NCBI GenBank assembly: GCA_963920665.1
Contig: OY987263.1
Span: forward strand, 29,438,547-29,502,546
Direction of reading: 5' to 3'
Length of the DNA stretch: 64,000 nt
From: Straminergon stramineum
Taxonomy: Eukaryota; Streptophyta; Bryopsida; Hypnales; Calliergonaceae
Shown piece by piece: positions 49,140-59,636 of the stretch. The position numbers and the translations under genes were made by a program. The first letter of the stretch is position 1; each line of letters opens with the position of its first letter. The notes below the pieces were generated by a model, which saw nothing but the letters and a program-made list of their open reading frames with translations, did not search any database and was not told the DNA's origin.

Positions 49140-49950
49140 TTAATCCCTAAAGGACCATTGTCCCTTTAGGGTACAAATGGGATTTTGGATAGGTACCTAT
49201 GGTCTCAATTTTTGTCTTGATTTTTTGAATTTTTTATGAAGATAGGGAAATTGATTAGCTTCGTGGCAATATATTTATAAAGTTTTCATTTAGTGCCTGG
49301 GAATAGAAGTTATACCCAAATAAGCTCAAACCAGGGGAGAGGCACAACAACAAAATTCAAAATTTTGAATTTAATTAATGAATTAATTATTTAATCATAT
49401 ATTATATTTTTTTCTACATGGAAAGCTTTTATTCATTCCATTTGGATTTGTTATAAGAAAGTTATGGAAAATCTTGTTTTTCATGCAACTAGAGCATCTT
49501 CGTGAAAAAAGAACTTGTAGGATTCATTTCTAAATGCAATCTTTACAATTTAAAAAAAATTCCACATGGTTTAATTCACTTGCTAGAAAAATCTCACCAT
49601 TGGGAATTTGGGATTAATGCATTTTAATTCCATCTTAGAGATATCAATAATTTAGATCTTCCTTATATCTTTCATCTACTTCTACTTCACAATTTTTTCA
49701 AAAATAAACATTCTTTTTTTGTATTTCCTTTTTTTTCCTAGACTCTCAACTCAATTCTTCACCAGAGAGATGTAAAGCTCAAAACTTTGTAGTGCAAAAA
49801 ATGAAAGTTAAGAAAGTTTAAAGTCAAATAATCTAGTCCTAGAATGTGCTAAAAAACTCATTCTTAAACTTTAAATGGAGATATCTTGCAATCTGCATAG
49901 TTTTGAGTATTTTTTTTGTAGAAAAAAGGCCTTGATTCTATAGGGGTTAA
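49140..49950 (+). mobile_element. TTAA-CCCCTAAA element, subfamily A1
   Basis: Left end TTAATCCCTAAAGGACCATT, right end TTCTATAGGGGTTAA, with TTAA on both sides. A palindrome (GTCCCTTTAGGGTAC) follows the left end, as in the 26806 copy. The body matches 26806-27580 through shared features such as TTCCATTTGGAT, GGATTCATTTCTAAATGCAA and CCTAGACTCTCAACTCAATT. About 811 bp, non-coding. Confidence 0.85.
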
Positions 49951-50699
49951 GGCTTGCATTGTAAAAAAATCAGGGTTTTGCAATAATTATGCAAAAACTT
50001 GGCCTTGAATCTAGCTTGTGATGTATGCCAAGTGCAATTTAGTGACATAAAGTTTGCCTTCTTATAAGTATGACTCTACATACTTCATGTAACTTTGTAC
50101 ATTCAAAGGTATCATAGAAAGAGTAGCATCAATGACTTATTCATGATCTACCTTCCCACTTACTCACACACTCATAGATACACTTACTAAAATTGCATAC
50201 ATACATGAGATGAGAGGATATAAATATATTGTTGCCAAGGATGGCTATCACATAGCTATAAAAGATATGGGTTTGAAAATTAGTAGTAGCGTTGACCACA
50301 AATCAAACACTAAGTTGTAAAATGTAGGGATTTAAACTTCATAAGCTTCATAAATTTTTTAGTGTACACAAAGATACACTTGCTTGTTGTTATAGAAGAT
50401 CAATTCTATTGTTGAATTTTTAACCCTTCCCCAATGCAAAAGATGAAATTTGATGAGGTACAAATTTAAAAGATCATACATCATAAATAATGATTTGTGA
50501 CAAACTTGACCTAAATTATAACATGGATCTTAAGATCAAACCTAAGTTGCTCTTATGTCCATTTTAATGGTCTCCCAAGCCCACATCAATGTAGGAATTC
50601 AAACCTCTAAAGTACTATGACTAAATTTTATCAAAAAAAACCCTCCAAAATTGTCAGTATAAATGCAAGAGCAAAAGAATTAATTTGTTTGCATATCCA
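49951..50699. other. AT-rich intergenic DNA
   Basis: No gene or repeat was assigned. Confidence 0.4.
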
Positions 50700-51475
50700 A
50701 CAATAGTATCTTGTTCTAGACTATTTTAAGAATGTGTAGAGGAAATTTCAAAAACTTTGACCTTGTTGATTGCAAGATATTACCGTTTAAAACTTTTTCT
50801 TTTCTTTTCTACACTAGATTATGAGACTTTGAAATCTCATTATTTGAAATTATGAACTATACAATTTTTAGGAAAAAAACATAAGGTGGAAAAATTAGTT
50901 GAGAATCTAGGAAAAAAATTCAAATAATGAAACTTGATTTTCATTTAAGAAAATTTTATTAACTAGAAGCAAGTACAACTAAAGTTGGAAAGAAAAAATA
51001 AATTGTTAATAACTCCAAGATGGAATTGAAACATGTCAATTCCAATGGTGAGATTGTTCTAGCAAGCAATATAAATCCTACGAATCTATTTTTTTTGGAA
51101 ATCATGAAAATTGAAATAAAAAACAAATCCTAGAGGATATTTTTTTAAGAACTTGTTCTAATATCCAAAAAACAAGACTCTTTTTAACTTTTCCATCAAT
51201 GATTGAAATGGAATGAATCACAATTTTCCACAAAGATACAAAGTTTGATATGAAATAAAAAAATTTATTTATTTAGAGTTTTTGTGATATTTGGGTAACC
51301 CATATTTGGATATTTTTACATTAGATGGCATCACTTTTGCTCCATATGCCAATTGAAATAAAATTGCATTTCCAATTTGGAAAAAGTTTCAATACATCTG
51401 CCCAAATCAAGATCATAGCTACATGTATGAATTTTCATTTGTTCCCCAAGGGGAAAATGGTGCTTTAGGAGTTAA
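50700..51475 (-). mobile_element. TTAA-CCCCTAAA element, subfamily A1, reverse copy
   Basis: Right boundary GGTGCTTTAGGAGTTAA (TTAA 51472-51475), preceded by CCCCAAGGGG, is the inverted A1 left end. Inside, GATTGCAAGATATTACC and GTTGAGAATCTAGG are the inverse of features near 49850-49900 and 49740. The other boundary is not identifiable; 50700 is approximate. Confidence 0.6.
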
Positions 51476-51801
51476 GTAAAATAAACTACACTATTATAGC
51501 TTAGTGAAATAGGTACGCCATGTAGAAATTAATCCAAAGCATACAAATTTAGACTATCTAAAACCATATAAACTCAAGCCAAAAATTTAACCAACCACAT
51601 GAATTTAATATCAAGATGTATTTATGGTGAAATAAATATGAAAATTAGTTAACATAATGTAAAAATTTATTATGGAAATTTTTTCTTAAATTAAAATTCT
51701 TTTCTTATCCTTTATAAATCCACAAAAGAATTGTTGGAATTTAAAGTTGATTTAATTTTATGCCTTTGTGTAATTGAAAATCTTTTCCGTAATCAATAAT
51801 A

Positions 51802-52536
51802 TTTACCCCTAAAAGCCCAAGTGACCATTTTTGGTCACTATATATCCCTCTTTGATAAGCTTCCCAAACCAAGAAACTAATTTTTTTTTCACATATATTT
51901 TGACAAGTTTTCTTTTTGTGACTAAAAAAAGTTTTAGTTTGAACAAAAACTCCATCTTGTGTGATTTAAAAAATCCAAACACTTCAAGGAATGTTCCATG
52001 TCGTTTGTCTTAGGAAGAGAACTAGGTAATAAGAGAGCATCCCAAGAAAATTGTTCCTTGGGTTGTGCAAGTAGGCAAGAACTAATTGGTTGGAACAAAT
52101 AATGATAGGCTTGGACAAGTGAAATTATTGTTTTCCTACTATATCTTCATTGATTAGGAGGCTTTATAAGCAACCTTCCATAGTTTTGATACTTATGAAA
52201 ATTAGCATGCATAATCTCAATTATTCATTATTGCATTTGGACTTAATAGGCAAACTTTACATTTGTGAATTTTTTTGGGATGTAGCCTCTAGAAGTCATT
52301 TTGCTTGTAAAAAACTTTTGTTTTTTGAAGAACTAAATTTGATTGTAGATATCTCAAAATCTATTTGGTCAATTTCATTGAAAAATGTAGGACTTTCTAA
52401 ATGATAGTAATGAACAAGATTCTATAGTTAGATTTTTGAAAAAATGAATCTAAAAAATATTTTTTGCTAATTCTTAGAAACAATAATCCAGAGGTGATTT
52501 CATAGAGATCGAATCCTCTAAGGTCTTTAAGGGATA
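51802..52536 (+). mobile_element. TTAA-CCCCTAAA element, subfamily A3 (decayed)
   Basis: Left end TTTACCCCTAAAAGCCC with GTGACCATTTTTGGTCAC immediately inside, as in the 55722 copy (GCGACCATTTTCTGGTCAC). A degenerate right end, GGTCTTTAAGGGATAA, lies at 52521-52536. The outer TTAA tetramers are mutated. No coding capacity. Confidence 0.5.
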
Positions 52537-53169
52537 AATGAGGTATAGAGTTTTGCAAAACAACCAATCTATGTAGTCACCTCTAACACGTTTGAGAATG
52601 AATACTTGATCACTATGCCTCCATCATATCCACCTTTAAAAAGAAAAGTAAAGTTGTTTGAAAAAAATTGTACTTAGGTGTACTAAATAAATACACTTAA
52701 AGAAAGTACAAGTGTATATAGAAAACTTGCCAATCACCACATAGAGAAAATTCAAATCCTTCTCTACGTAAATATAGAGACTTGCATGTTCTGAAATTTG
52801 GCTTGATCATTAAATGTCATGATAAGATTCACCTTCAAAAAACAGAATGCAAAAAGATTTCCTACTACAAATTTTATAGCAATCTAAAGGTGATGAAGCT
52901 AAAATCTAGTTAAAAATTCCTTGCAACCCTTCACCGCACAGTGTGTGGTCATTCGGCGGTGATACAAAATTTTGTTCCCATGGCAATTGAATTGGTAGTT
53001 GCATTGTGTGGTTAGTGTACGATAAATGGCAACAATTTTGTTGTGTGGTTTTTGGATGTGTGCAGTAAATCGCAAGTTTACTCTTTATATATTTTATACT
53101 TGGAGTACACTTGTTTCCTCATTTTAGCATCAACAAACTCATGATAGTAATTTAAATTCTTTTCATGGA
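52537..53169. other. AT-rich intergenic DNA
   Basis: No gene is seen. ACAGTGTGTGGTCATTCGGC near 52940 and the TTGTGTGGTT repeats just after it stand out but were not identified. Confidence 0.35.
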
Positions 53170-53660
53170 TCATCTTGAGCTCAAGACAAAGACTTTGTCA
53201 ATGTCAAAAGTTGTTTGTTGCATTCTGACCTATGCACTCTAAGATCGCTTTCAAGATAAAAACTTCATCAATATGAAAAGTTGTTTGTTGCATTCCAACC
53301 CATGCACTCTAAGAGTGCTTTCAAGATGAAAACTTAGTCGATATGAGAAGTTGTTGTTTATCGCATTCTGACCCATGCGCTCTAAAATGTCTTTCAAGTT
53401 GAAAATGTAGCAAATATCAAAAGTTGTTTATTACATTCCAACCCATGCACTCAAAGACCTCTTTCAAGATGAACTTCCAACCCATGCTTTCTAAGACGTC
53501 CTTGATCATTAGACTAAGCCATCTCAGTCAATATGAGAAGTTGTTTATTGTGTTCCAACCCACATTGCTCTAAAATGTCTATCAGTGAGTTGAAAATTGT
53601 GCCAGCATCATAAATTATTTATTACATGCCAACCCAGGACCCATGCCAACCCCATGCATT
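53170..53660 (+). repeat. 70-bp minisatellite, about 6 copies
   Basis: AAGTTGTTTGTTGCATTC-type segments recur at about 53208, 53278, 53348, 53421, 53538 and 53608, each followed by AACCCATGCACTCTAA and CTTTCAAGATGAAAAC. The period is 70-72 nt, with one interval of about 118 nt where units are rearranged. The unit length is not a multiple of three and no frame stays open. Confidence 0.85.
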
Positions 53661-53786
53661 CTCTAATGCCCAACTTACTACCAAGTGGCTTCCTCAAAAT
53701 AAAGAATTGATACTTCGAGTAATGAAAATAAAGAATTGGTACTAAGAGTAATGGAAGGAGTAAATGCTCACCTCCCCATGTTTTTT

Positions 53787-54054
53787 GGAGGACACTAAAT
53801 CCTGCAATCGAAGTGGGCTCCGTAGGGGCCAAATTTACCATGGGGAAAACGCAGGAATTTTTTATTTTTTGCACATTATTTTTTTTGCAAATTCTGAATT
53901 CATATTTGCAATCAGAGACCCCCAATTAGCTTGGAGAGAACTAGAACTTACCCTAGGCACCGCTCAAAATAGGGGGCAGGTTTTACTTTTACCCCCAAGT
54001 AAAACACAAAATGCCCCTGCAGGGCCCACTTCGATTGCAGGATTTAGTGTCCTG
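53787..54054. mobile_element. Mutator-like MITE with 10-bp target duplication
   Basis: Perfect 30-bp inverted repeats lie at 53789-53818 and 54024-54053 (outer bases AGGACACTAAATCCTGCAAT). The element is flanked by identical CATGTTTTTT at 53777-53786 and 54055-54064. A 9-10 bp duplication with TIRs is typical of MULEs. About 268 bp, no transposase. The middle contains GCAAATTCTGAATTCATATT, related in inverse to 56950 and 57275. Confidence 0.9.
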
Positions 54055-54199
54055 CATGTTTTTTCTAGAATGACAAAATATTGTACTAAGAGTCTTGTAT
54101 GTACTTCTTCCGGGTTTTTTGTCACCATGTCACATGAACTTTCTTGGCAGGCCTTTAACAAACAGCCCCACATTGGTCCATGCCCATGAGCCCTCGTGA

Positions 54200-54428
54200 G
54201 TGGCCAGGAGCTCAAGTTTTATCTTCTTCGGAGCCATAGCCATCGTGGCACATAACTTACCTCAAACTGTACCTCAGGAGGGAGGGTCCCCCCCCCTGCT
54301 CCTTTTTGTTTTGTTTTTCAGGTGCTCTGTTCTCTTCTATTGTCCAGCCTCTTTTGGCTTGGCCGCTTTGTACTGTGACTTTTTTTAATGCAATGGATTC
54401 CCATTTGTTTCAAAAAAAACAAAAAACA
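54200..54428 (+). mobile_element. Candidate 3-prime end of a non-LTR retrotransposon
   Basis: The block ends CTTTTTTTAATGCAATGGAT, then CCCATTTGTTTCAAAAAAAA and a short A-rich tail. This layout is typical of plant LINE or LINE-derived tails. The body upstream is short, so the copy would be strongly 5-prime truncated. No reverse transcriptase is present. Confidence 0.5.
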
Positions 54429-54789
54429 AAACTGTACCTCAGTCCGTGAAGTTTGCTTTTACAGAACTGGAGGGACTGGAGGGGGTTCCTGGAGGGCTAT
54501 TTACAACAAAAAAACAAGGTTAATGAATGCACAAAAGTTTCCGCTCTGGTTCCACTCTGGTAAAAAATCCAGAAAGTCATCACCCTGAATGGGCCCTACT
54601 TAGGTGCTCAAACCCGGAGAGGGGGTCCAGCCCGGCTTCCTGGGATTCAACAGAACCCCACTGGACCCCATCCAGCCTCCGAAGGTCCAGACCCCTCCAG
54701 TACCTGGAGGTCCAGGACCCCAATGGCAACCGGCCCTAAGAAACCCACGTAGTTCACACGTCATGCTCTCTCACTCACTCCTTGTCTGC

Positions 54790-55003
54790 TGGACCTTTTT
54801 TTTTTTTCTTGAAACATGGACAATTTCCATTGATAAAGGAAACAGTACAGTGGACCAGAGAGCAAGCCCTCTGCGGAAACATATTTTGTCTGCTGGACCT
54901 TTGATGTGGGACCTTGAATTGAACTCATCGCAATTGGTGCAAGAACTTTTTTTTCTCTTGAAACACATGGACAATTCTATTGATAAAAGGAACAAGTACA
55001 TTG
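54790..55003 (-). mobile_element. Two candidate reverse-oriented retrotransposon tails
   Basis: TTTTTTTTTTTTCTTGAAAC followed by ATGGACAATTTCCATTGATA (about 54796-54837) and a second version at about 54949-55000 look like poly-A tails on the minus strand. The two resemble each other and each is preceded by TGTCTGCTGGACCTTT or a similar stretch, so one may be a duplicate. Confidence 0.45.
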
Positions 55004-55119
55004 TTGATGGGGAGGGGATTCGTTCTTCCACTTGTTCCTGACGGGGATACCCAAGGCGTGTAATTCCTGATAAAAACAAACTAGGTTGCCTTGTGGAGTC
55101 GTGTCAGTCTTGCTGCGGC

Positions 55120-55160
55120 CCTTGAAGGCCGTATGTTTCCAAAAAAAAAAAAAAAGGAAC
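55120..55160 (+). mobile_element. Candidate retrotransposon poly-A tail
   Basis: GCCGTATGTTTCC is followed by a 15-A run. It is a possible short retroelement tail like those at 54411 and 54796; the assignment rests on the tail only. Confidence 0.3.
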
Positions 55161-55259
55161 AAATACACAAAACCAGAGGACAAAATCCTCGGTGAAGATA
55201 TTTAAATTTTCCAAAATACTTTTCTAAGGTTCAATAACTTTTAATAAGGTAAGAGGCTC

Positions 55260-55600
55260 GAACTCAGACTGGGCATTAGAAGCGATCAAGACTCAGAGGT
55301 ACATTTTTCATTCTGCAATGCAATGTACCAACACTGCACATTTTAGGAGGTGGTCGCTTTTGATGACCACAAAAGACCACTTTTTTTCAACTTAAAAAAT
55401 TTGTAACTAATTCCACAAAGCTCCAAAAAATATGGAATGACTTGGGTTAGATGCCAATTTCACTTGTCTTTCTAGGAAAATCTACTGAAAAATATTTCAA
55501 GATGTTCCACTCCTCCCCAAAATTCAGTTCCACACCTTCAATGGTTGAGTTATGGACTTCCTACCTTACAAGTCCAGGCACCCGTTGCATGACTATCGTG
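55260..55600 (+). repeat. CTAAAAG/CTTTTAG repeat family, copy 5
   Basis: The core ends TTTTAGGAGGTGGTCGCTTTTG (about 55341-55360). It is followed by the side arm with AACTAATTCCACAAAGCTCC, AATATGGAATGACTTGGG and AAAAATATTTCAAGATG, the same order as at 30090 and 39640. The left core arm is decayed. Confidence 0.75.
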
Positions 55601-55721
55601 GCATTATTGATTTATTTATTTTCAATGGGGAATAGCAAAATATAAACTTGAACAAGACAATTGAGTAGAGATAACATCAGCCATGATCACTGACACAATT
55701 TTCATGGCATACATAACATTG

Positions 55722-56472
55722 TTAACCCCTAATGACCCATGCGACCATTTTCTGGTCACTGTCCCTCTGTTTTGAGCTGCCCGTTCTCAAATTTTGATTT
55801 TTTTAAAAATAAAAATGATTTGCAGAAAATAGATTGCGTTGTGAATCTAATGGTTGTAGATGCATCAAATTCTGAATTAAACTCCGCCTTATGGAATTTT
55901 TCAAAGTTAAGTGGTGTTAGTAATGTAGTTTACAACTCATTTGGGGAGCCAACCAATGTGATTCTTGCACACCTCAAAAAAGAGAAGATCCACTTCAAAA
56001 AGGGAAGATCCAAGGAGTTCAAGGAGAAAACAAGTATCCTTTTCTTTTTTTCTTCTTACAAACACTACTCTCATTTCAATGACCATCGTGCATTGCAAGC
56101 ACCACCATGAGTTGAAAAATGCTTAGAATGTTGTGAAATTTTACATGTGCATTCTCAACTCTCTTATCTCTCATTGGGCACAAAAAAGGGAATCATATCA
56201 AAATATTCTCTTAAAGATATTCTCCTTCAAAGTGTGTTGCCTTGTATTTCCATTGACCCAAATAAAACTTCCCCCAAAACTTCAAGCTTAAATATCTCCT
56301 AAATTGTGCAGTCAAATACTTTGACTTTTTTTGAGGTGCTCACTCTCAATTTTAAATTCAAGATCCTACTGTTGTATTCTATCCAAGCTCAAGAAAAATT
56401 GAGAAAAATAATTGCTCAAGTTCTTGGCAATTTTGGCTTGTTTTGACACCCCCTTGGATCATTAGGGGTTAA
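55722..56472 (+). mobile_element. TTAA-CCCCTAAT element, subfamily A3
   Basis: Left end TTAACCCCTAATGACCCA (55722-55739) and right end TGGATCATTAGGGGTTAA (56455-56472) are inverted repeats with one mismatch in 18, flanked by TTAA. It is the best-defined element of the class. Just inside the left end is GCGACCATTTTCTGGTCAC, shared with 51802. A 123-codon frame (55739-56110) crosses the interior but resembles no transposase I know. Confidence 0.85.
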
Positions 56473-56929
56473 GCTCAAGTCCCCTTTTGCTCCCTTGAAT
56501 CTAGGGACTTCTTAACCGTTTTTCAATAGATGACTACCTCCAACCTATGAGGTGCACTATAAAAATGGATGGATTCAACCACTCAAGCATTGGGAATCAT
56601 ATAGAAGTTATAGTAGTAGAAGGTATTCCTCTAGAAGGAGATAGCTTCTAGTAATGGAAGCCCTACATGGTGTTATGCAATGTTATCTAAATCATAAAGG
56701 GTCTCCACAAAATCATAAAATAAGAACTTGATAATTACGAAAAAATGAAAATATATTTGCTATGACAACTCTCCAATCATAGACACCATTTCAACCCAAA
56801 ACCTCTATAACATTGTATGTCCAAGCATGAAGAACATGCCTCCTCCCACCTATAGTGAATTGACCCCCTCCAAGTCATTCAAGGGGTGCAAGTAAAACAA
56901 AAAGTCACCTATTTTGTGCACGATTAGTT

Positions 56930-57345
56930 TACTTTGCACACTCCTCCTTGCTAATTTGGGGACTCTGATTGCAAATATGAATTCAAGATTTGCAAATTTT
57001 ATTATGCTCGAATTTTTTTTTTAATTCATGGGTTTCCTAAGGGGGTCATGTTTGAAGCCCCTCCTCCCCATGCTGAAAAGGTATTATGCTTTGTTAGATG
57101 CTTGGGAGGAGGGGCTTCCCAATGTATTCCAGGATTGAGGTTGGCTGAAGAGGAGCCATAGAAGACAATTTTGTTCATTGAAGGTGTCCTGTTTTCAAGG
57201 ATGCACAAGGAACCCCTGCTTGTGCTTCATTACTGTATCTTCTGTATCTCTCCTAGCTAGTATGGGGCCTCTGATTGCAAATATGAATTCAAAGTTTGCA
57301 AATTTTATCATGTGTGAAAAATAAAAAATTTCAGGGTTTTTACTT
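56930..57345 (+). repeat. Two direct copies of an A/T repeat near the MULE-MITE
   Basis: GACTCTGATTGCAAATATGA and then AATTCAAGATTTGC (about 56961-57000) recur as CCTCTGATTGCAAATATGAA (about 57267-57310). The inverse is inside the 53787-54054 element. The copies are each about 60-110 nt. Confidence 0.6.
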
Positions 57346-57499
57346 GGGGACGAGCGAGGGGGTCAATCCACCCCGGCCCTACCTTGCTGCCTTATTGGTA
57401 AACAATATTACCTTCTGTCAAACGTCAACTGTGGTTAGCTGCAAAACAATAGTCACATGAATCCTAAGTCGTTGGGTTTAAGTTCTTTTGACCTCGTCT

Positions 57500-57790
57500 T
57501 CTTCAACGGTGGTTTCCCTGCAGAAAATGCGGCAATAAATTTACGAAGTGGAAGCTCACTTGCTGCCCACCATACCTGACCTGACCTGACCTGACCTTAC
57601 CAACAACTACCGTAGAAACTACAGTAGGAACTTTCAATTTTGTGGGTTGGTTGGGTACCAAATTAACAGGGAACCCTCTCTCCCTCCCTGCCAGGTCTTC
57701 TCTTCCGACTGACAAAATAGAAACTGCTGCCGCATGAGTGTTCTCTGTACTGCCACTCATTTCTTCCTGCACTTGCAACATGACAACACT
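57500..57790 (-). other. Gene-like open frame of unknown identity
   Basis: ATG at 57781 on the minus strand opens 92 codons (MLQVQEEMSGSTENTH..., ending FLQGNHR). The composition is GC-richer than the flanks. A TGACC pentamer microsatellite (57575-57597) lies inside. I do not recognise it; it could be a captured first exon or chance. Confidence 0.25.
57575..57597. repeat. CTGAC pentanucleotide microsatellite
   Basis: Four to five direct CCTGA units. Confidence 0.8.
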
Positions 57791-57959
57791 TTCTTATCCA
57801 GTCATTTCCACCGAAGCAAACAAGGGAAACAACAAAGAAGCAGACCACAAAGAGACACCCAACACATACCTGATGGCGCCAGGGAATAACTTACAGGAAG
57901 TTAATCCCCGCTTAACTTACCAGGTTCTTATTAAGAGTAAGTGGGCTGTCGTTGCCGAA

Positions 57960-58326
57960 CATTAGGAATTCACTTAAAAAATCGTAGAATAGATTTTGAA
58001 TAACCGTAAATTGATTTGGGTTGTGCACACTAAGCCCTACAACCTCATATTTTCTTAGTAACCAACTTGTTAGAGTTGACATGCAAAAAAGAGAATTGAA
58101 AAATTTCATACTTTTAACACTGTCATGATCAAACATTATAATCTTTCAATCCAAAAGTCATATTGTTATGTTATCTTTTCCTATGTGATCTCTAACATGT
58201 CTAGTTTGAATTTGTACGGTTATAATTCAAAAGAAATTGGTATAACTTCTGAAAATGTTGACTTTTTGTTCAATTTAGAACAAATTTCAGGAAGCTCCAA
58301 ATAGGCCTTGGATATTTAGGGGTTAA
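57960..58326 (+). mobile_element. Right part of a TTAA-class element (subfamily A2)
   Basis: Right end GGATATTTAGGGGTTAA (TTAA 58323-58326). ATAATCTTTCAATCC lies about 190 nt before it, exactly as in the 24814-25390 element. The left end is missing or unrecognisable. Confidence 0.55.
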
Positions 58327-58399
58327 GTAGGTAGGATCACCTAAAATGAACACTTACTAGAGATGACGTGATCATGTGGATCTATACAAAATTAAATGT

Positions 58400-58650
58400 T
58401 GTCTATGGATTAGGAAATGTTTTAGGAAATCAGCAAAATTGGTTTTGTATTTTTCCAAGCTTGTATGAATATTAAATGAATTTCTGAAAACAACCTTGTA
58501 GATGCACCTATTGTGGACACTAGACTAATACCAAAGCAAGCACAGAAACAACCAAAAGCGACACACTCTAAACTTGAATCAAGTGAGGGTGATTGGCTAC
58601 TTCTTCAAAGAATCACAACTTCTTTGAACCCCACCTGTCTACTTTAGAAC
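58400..58650 (-). repeat. Dispersed repeat, inverted copy of 46930-47190
   Basis: TTTTCCAAGCTTGTATGAAT, ATGCACCTATTGTGGACA and GTGATTGGCTAC are the inverse of the landmarks at 46930-47190, in reverse order. Confidence 0.7.
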
Positions 58651-59636
58651 ACCCCTTTCTTACTTTAGGTCCAGAAGCCCTTGGGTTTAGATTGTTTTTA
58701 GGTGTCCACAAATGACTCTATGTGTTTTAGTTGTTTCTACCTTAGTATGGGTCATTTTTTCATTGGATGGCTATGGCAATGGCCTAGATTGAATCTCATA
58801 TTTTTGGAGGTTTCATTTTGTGATTAAGTTGTCCTTCTAAATTTGAACTCTATAGTTTTTTAAATTAAATGTATAACCGGTATTCACAGGAGCTTCTGAT
58901 GGCATTTGGGTACACTTTTTTCAACACTTTGAAATTTCATAGTTTATTCCTAGAGAGTTTAGAAAAATGTAGTCTATGAGAATTTGGTATCCTCCCCTTT
59001 TGATTGCCAACAAGATCACACCAAAAATTCTTCAATACAATAATGGGGTCCATGTTCAATTGTTTGTTGACATGCACTTAAGTATCGATATCTTAGGTGA
59101 AGTCATACTTCAAAGGTAGCCTTCTATTCACAAGGAGCCTATAGTGGCATTTGGATACACCTATTTTCAGCACTTTTAAAATTTCATAGTTTACTCATAA
59201 AGAGTTCAAAAAATGCATTCTAAAAGAATCAAGTATCCCCTTTTCATTGCCAACAAGACCCCACGAAAACTTGTTCAATACAATAATGGGACCCATGTTG
59301 AATTGCTTGTTTAAACGCACTTACATAGATGTGGTTATCTTGAACTCTTGAAGAAAGTCTCAATTCTTGGATCTCCTCCTCGAGGTTAGAAATACTCTCC
59401 ATGTGACAAACTTGCACTTAGGCACATGAGCACATTCTCTTGTTAAATGAAGTCCACGACAAATTGTTATTTGGCCTTCACGTTCATGGAAATCTCTCCG
59501 AACTCGTTGAAGCCTACATTTCCTCACTCTTATTGGCTTATGAAGGGCCTTTTTGAAATATATAACACCCAAATTACAATATCACCAGCCCATTACAATC
59601 TCATTCATTTTTTCTTTATGAACCCAAATCACAAAT
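58651..59636. other. Intergenic DNA with an imperfect tandem duplication
   Basis: Positions 58890-59060 and 59130-59310 are similar to each other (GGAGC.T.TGATGGCATTTGG, then TTGCCAACAAGA.C.CAC and CAATACAATAATGGG), a direct repeat about 240 nt apart. No gene is seen. Confidence 0.5.

Noticed and set aside
53608..54215. Overlapping frames of 83-141 codons
   Set aside because: They run through the MULE-MITE and its inverted repeats, so similar peptides arise on both strands.
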